From Nautilus pompilius (Eukaryota > Mollusca > Cephalopoda > Nautilida > Nautilidae), in assembly GCA_018389105.1 (NCBI GenBank), contig JACATO010001004.1, forward strand, positions 60,001 through 124,000: 64,000 nucleotides of DNA, read 5' to 3'. The notes below the pieces were generated by a model. That model did not search any database and had not been told where the DNA came from. It saw only the letters and a list, made by a program, of their open reading frames with translations. The translations under genes and the position numbers were made by a program. Shown piece after piece: positions 60,961 to 64,000 of this stretch (its first letter is position 1; every line of letters starts with the position of its first letter).

Positions 60961-63900
60961 TAAACTAAATACTCTGCTTCCATTGGTCATCTACTATTAT
61001 GTCTTCCAAATGTTCCCATGATCCATATATTTCCTTTTATTTCGATGAAATACCGAATGCAAATTAATATTTGACCGTAAAAAACGTTTGGCTAACTATT
61101 AACTAATTTCGTTTTGGTAAAATCATTCTGATTTTTGTTGATGTACAATATCATAAAAAAGGCGACAAATTACCTGGAGTAGGTCAAGGCGGTTTGTATG
61201 TACTTCTATACGTATGTTTAAGTACCATCGCACTAGACGAGCTGGTCACGCTGTTGTTGATAATCAAGCGAATGTTTGCTTTCATAGAATACTACAGTAA
61301 CTAGTATAATTCGAATCAGTCCATAGGGCTAAATATTGCACAATAACGCAGCATGCGATTAATCTCTATAGGGCTTCTGACGCGTGCCAGCTGCGCAGGG
61401 CTCGCTAATCGTGTTGCCACGAAACCAACGATTATTACCTCAGTAAAAAATGGAAACCATTTGACAGCTGTGTCTCATCCATTCCTCTGCCTTTCCGTGG
61501 GAACTTACGTTAGCAGGGTTTAAAACTGAGTGATCTTTATCGATAAAAACATGGCTGCCGTATCGATAAATAACAGGCCGGAATGCCAATGCGATTTTCA
61601 TTTAGGGTTATTACAGAACTGTGTGAGATGAGGTTTGGAAATCCTTGCGAGCGCTGTCGGTTAAAGGGGCGGGAGACAAAGCCGCCGCCTGGCTTCGTAT
61701 GCCTGGGGTCTGGCTTCCACTTCCGCCCTCCCTGCCCGGCGGTAGGCGGCTAATTCGGTTTCCGTGCCTCGTTTTCGCGAACTTATCGATCCGCTGAGAG
61801 GAGACGGCGTCGCGAAGAGCTGGAAACACCAGTGATAACAATTGAAATTAAATTGTTCCACGCCGGTTACCACGGGTTGTAGTGACGCACTTCCCAGTAA
61901 TCCAATCCCTTTAAATTTAAGTGGACCGAGATTCTTCATCTTTGTCTTCGGCGGCACAGCGCTCAGCGCCCACCCTTTTCGGATCAGACCAATTTTGGCT
62001 GCCAAATTCCATTCTCGACATCCGACCCTTGTTAGGAGAAATAAGGGTTCGGCTTAATAATTCTCTTTGTACTTTAATGCTATCGGTTTTGTAGTAAATG
62101 AGGTGTAGTGAGTGGCGGGGGGGGCTGTAGGATGGATAACAACCTACCTGCCCATGACTGTAGATCCAGGTTTTACACAGTGATAGCTAAAGTTACGGAG
62201 ACAGGTGAAACGGCTGACGATCCCTTGTCCGACTATATTTATAATACGGCGAATGCCAAGCATCAGTTTCGATTTTGATCCACGCACGTTTTGTTGAAGT
62301 AGCATCCTCCTGTACGACATCTTTATTGAGGCTGCAGCTACTCCGGCTGCGGTGTAACTGGTTCTTGGATTGGGTCGGTCTCTCAGCTCCTCCCTCACCT
62401 ACAGGAGAGCTGTGGTCCGAAGCTCCGAGACGGAGGAGCAGCGGGGTGTTGTGTACACTCAATAAGCTGGGAAAAACAGGCTATCGGGGGTGTTGACGAA
62501 CATATTCATATCTTCCTCTGGGCTGGATTAGGGATGCTTGTCCGCGACAGACCTGACGCACTGGCCGAGGGAAAATTCGTCGTGTGAAATTTAGTTATTT
62601 CCTCCGGGAAAAGAAAGAAGCCTAAAGCCCGTCGCGCGATTGGATTTACTCGGTTGCTCAACCGAATCGAGTTTTCCGACGGGGATTAATTCCCCTCTTA
62701 TCCCTTACTGTTAGCCTATCCACATGACATCTTCTAGAATTTTCTTTTATCTTTTGGCAGATTTCAGGTGAATGCTGCCAGCCAAGACCATTTCCCATTT
62801 TTCCTGCTATTACCTCAGGTACAGCCTTCACTTTCTGGACCGCTATTTCTTCGGTGCTTCCCGCGTCCCGGGAACCTTCTGTTAAGTTACCAGAGGTTTT
62901 CATTCTTGCCGTACAAAGTTTGGTCTCTCAAAACATCATTTCTAATCGTCATCTCCACAGGAAAAATAATTTTAGGAAGGATATTTGTACAGAGGGCACG
63001 TGATCATTAAAACAACTGGCTTGTTAATATGTTAAGGGTGCTAATTTTCAACATAGAAAAATACACATAATACGATGATCTAAAATATATGATGCAGTAA
63101 CTTTGGCCACTACTAGTACTACTATCAGTAAGGGAGACAGGGGCTGTTTGTTGTTACAGGGACAAATTAATATAGCTCCAGTAATTCACAATGAAATGTA
63201 TAGATGAAACTATATGTGACGTCATATGACGCATGGATGAGGATAATGATCACGCGTGACGTGGATTGTAACTGATTACCATTCTAAGAATGTCCAAAAT
63301 AAACGCAAACCGTCCACTAGTAATAGAAGGAAAGGCGGGCTCCCTTTTTCAATTCTAAGTTTGCGAAATTGAAACATGTTTAAACGAAAGACTAACTTAT
63401 AGATCGAATACCTTCCTCGTAAAAAAAAAAATTTTTTTCAACCAGACATGGAAAACGCTATTGAAAGCGTTGCGATCGGGAGATAACAGAAGACTTCAAG
63501 AAGGCGCCATGTCGTGGAGCTCTTTACCAGAAGAAATCAAATAAGTCAATTGCGTTGCGGGCGAAGCGCGCCACAGGCCGGATGACCGCAACTGACCACT
63601 GAGGCTTTGATCCACATTTCGAACTGAGCAGACAGTTGAGACGTTTACTGATATTCTTCGCACGACGAAAACGCATTTCACGCTCGAAGCGAATTAGGCT
63701 GACGGGATAAAAAAAAACCCACGTCCCCTGGATAACAAAACGATGCGTCAGATTGATTTCCTGCTCCATCGTCAATCGCTAAAACTGTAAACGAATGTTC
63801 GTCCGCTGAGGCTGGAACATTCAATTAAATTTTATATTTAAGAAAAAAAAAAAAAAAAAACGTTATAGTTTTTTTTTAATTGGTCCCTGCCGTTAGAGCT

Positions 63901-64000
63901 GTGAAAGTCAAATTCGGCGAACCCCAATCTTGACTTCCCAAGGTCTGAAGGTGTCTGACGGAAGTCCGGTAGGACGGCGAAGGAGGGGGGGGCAAGGTAC
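60961..64000. other. Unassigned non-coding sequence
   Basis: AT-rich to about 61350, mixed and CpG-containing at 61550-62470, then AT-rich again. An isolated TGACGTCA lies at 63217-63224. A/T homopolymers occur at 63421-63438 and 63842-63859. Frames of 60-114 codons overlap on both strands and are unrecognised. The window ends in this region without a gene. Confidence 0.5.

Overview
This 64 kb window looks like intergenic or intronic DNA from an animal nuclear genome, most likely an invertebrate. A marine mollusc is my best guess, from the mix of GA/CT-rich compound microsatellites, many decayed Tc1/mariner elements and tRNA-headed SINE-like sequences; the species cannot be named from sequence alone. 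I found no intact host protein-coding gene, no rRNA and no convincing tRNA gene. The longest open frame (190 codons, 51040-51612) is about what chance predicts for six frames of this length, and the other long frames are unrecognised, low-complexity or transposase remnants.

What can be recognised is a transposon graveyard. There are two copies of one irritans/Hsmar1-like mariner, both with transposase on the minus strand. The copy at 30330-31614 has both ends and TA target duplications; the copy at 6806-7948 has lost its 5' end. There are four decayed Tc1-like elements (14440-15400, 49110-49430, 57240-58170, 59686-60960). Two further scraps of Tc1/mariner-superfamily transposase lie near 19050 and 25174. 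A non-autonomous hAT element sits at 54659-55125 with a perfect 8-bp target duplication, a piggyBac-like miniature element at 29215-29447 is flanked by TTAA, and three tRNA-derived SINE-like stretches lie near 35800, 41640 and 54050. Every transposase is broken by frameshifts or stops, so none is expected to act.

The rest is dominated by tandem repeats. Six GA/CT-rich loci (2401-3168, 16388-17042, 19921-20405, 23290-23670, 36616-37490, 51613-52415) carry the palindrome TGACGTCA, the cAMP-response-element consensus, roughly 45 times in total and on either strand. A seventh array (47069-48050) carries the related GGTCACGTCAG and shares a 12-mer with the 36.6 kb array. These appear to be members of one dispersed minisatellite family and are the most unusual thing in the window. 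Separate minisatellites have 31-bp (9227-9600), 68-bp (21808-22147) and 22/16-bp (inside the hAT element) units.

The remaining single-copy stretches alternate between AT-rich (4700-5800, 29500-30330) and CpG-containing GC-rich blocks (10100-12300, 26280-26680, 39600-41400). A cluster of promoter-type motifs at 5934-6036 and a possible terminal exon on the minus strand near 34747-34850 are the only hints of host gene activity, both weak.
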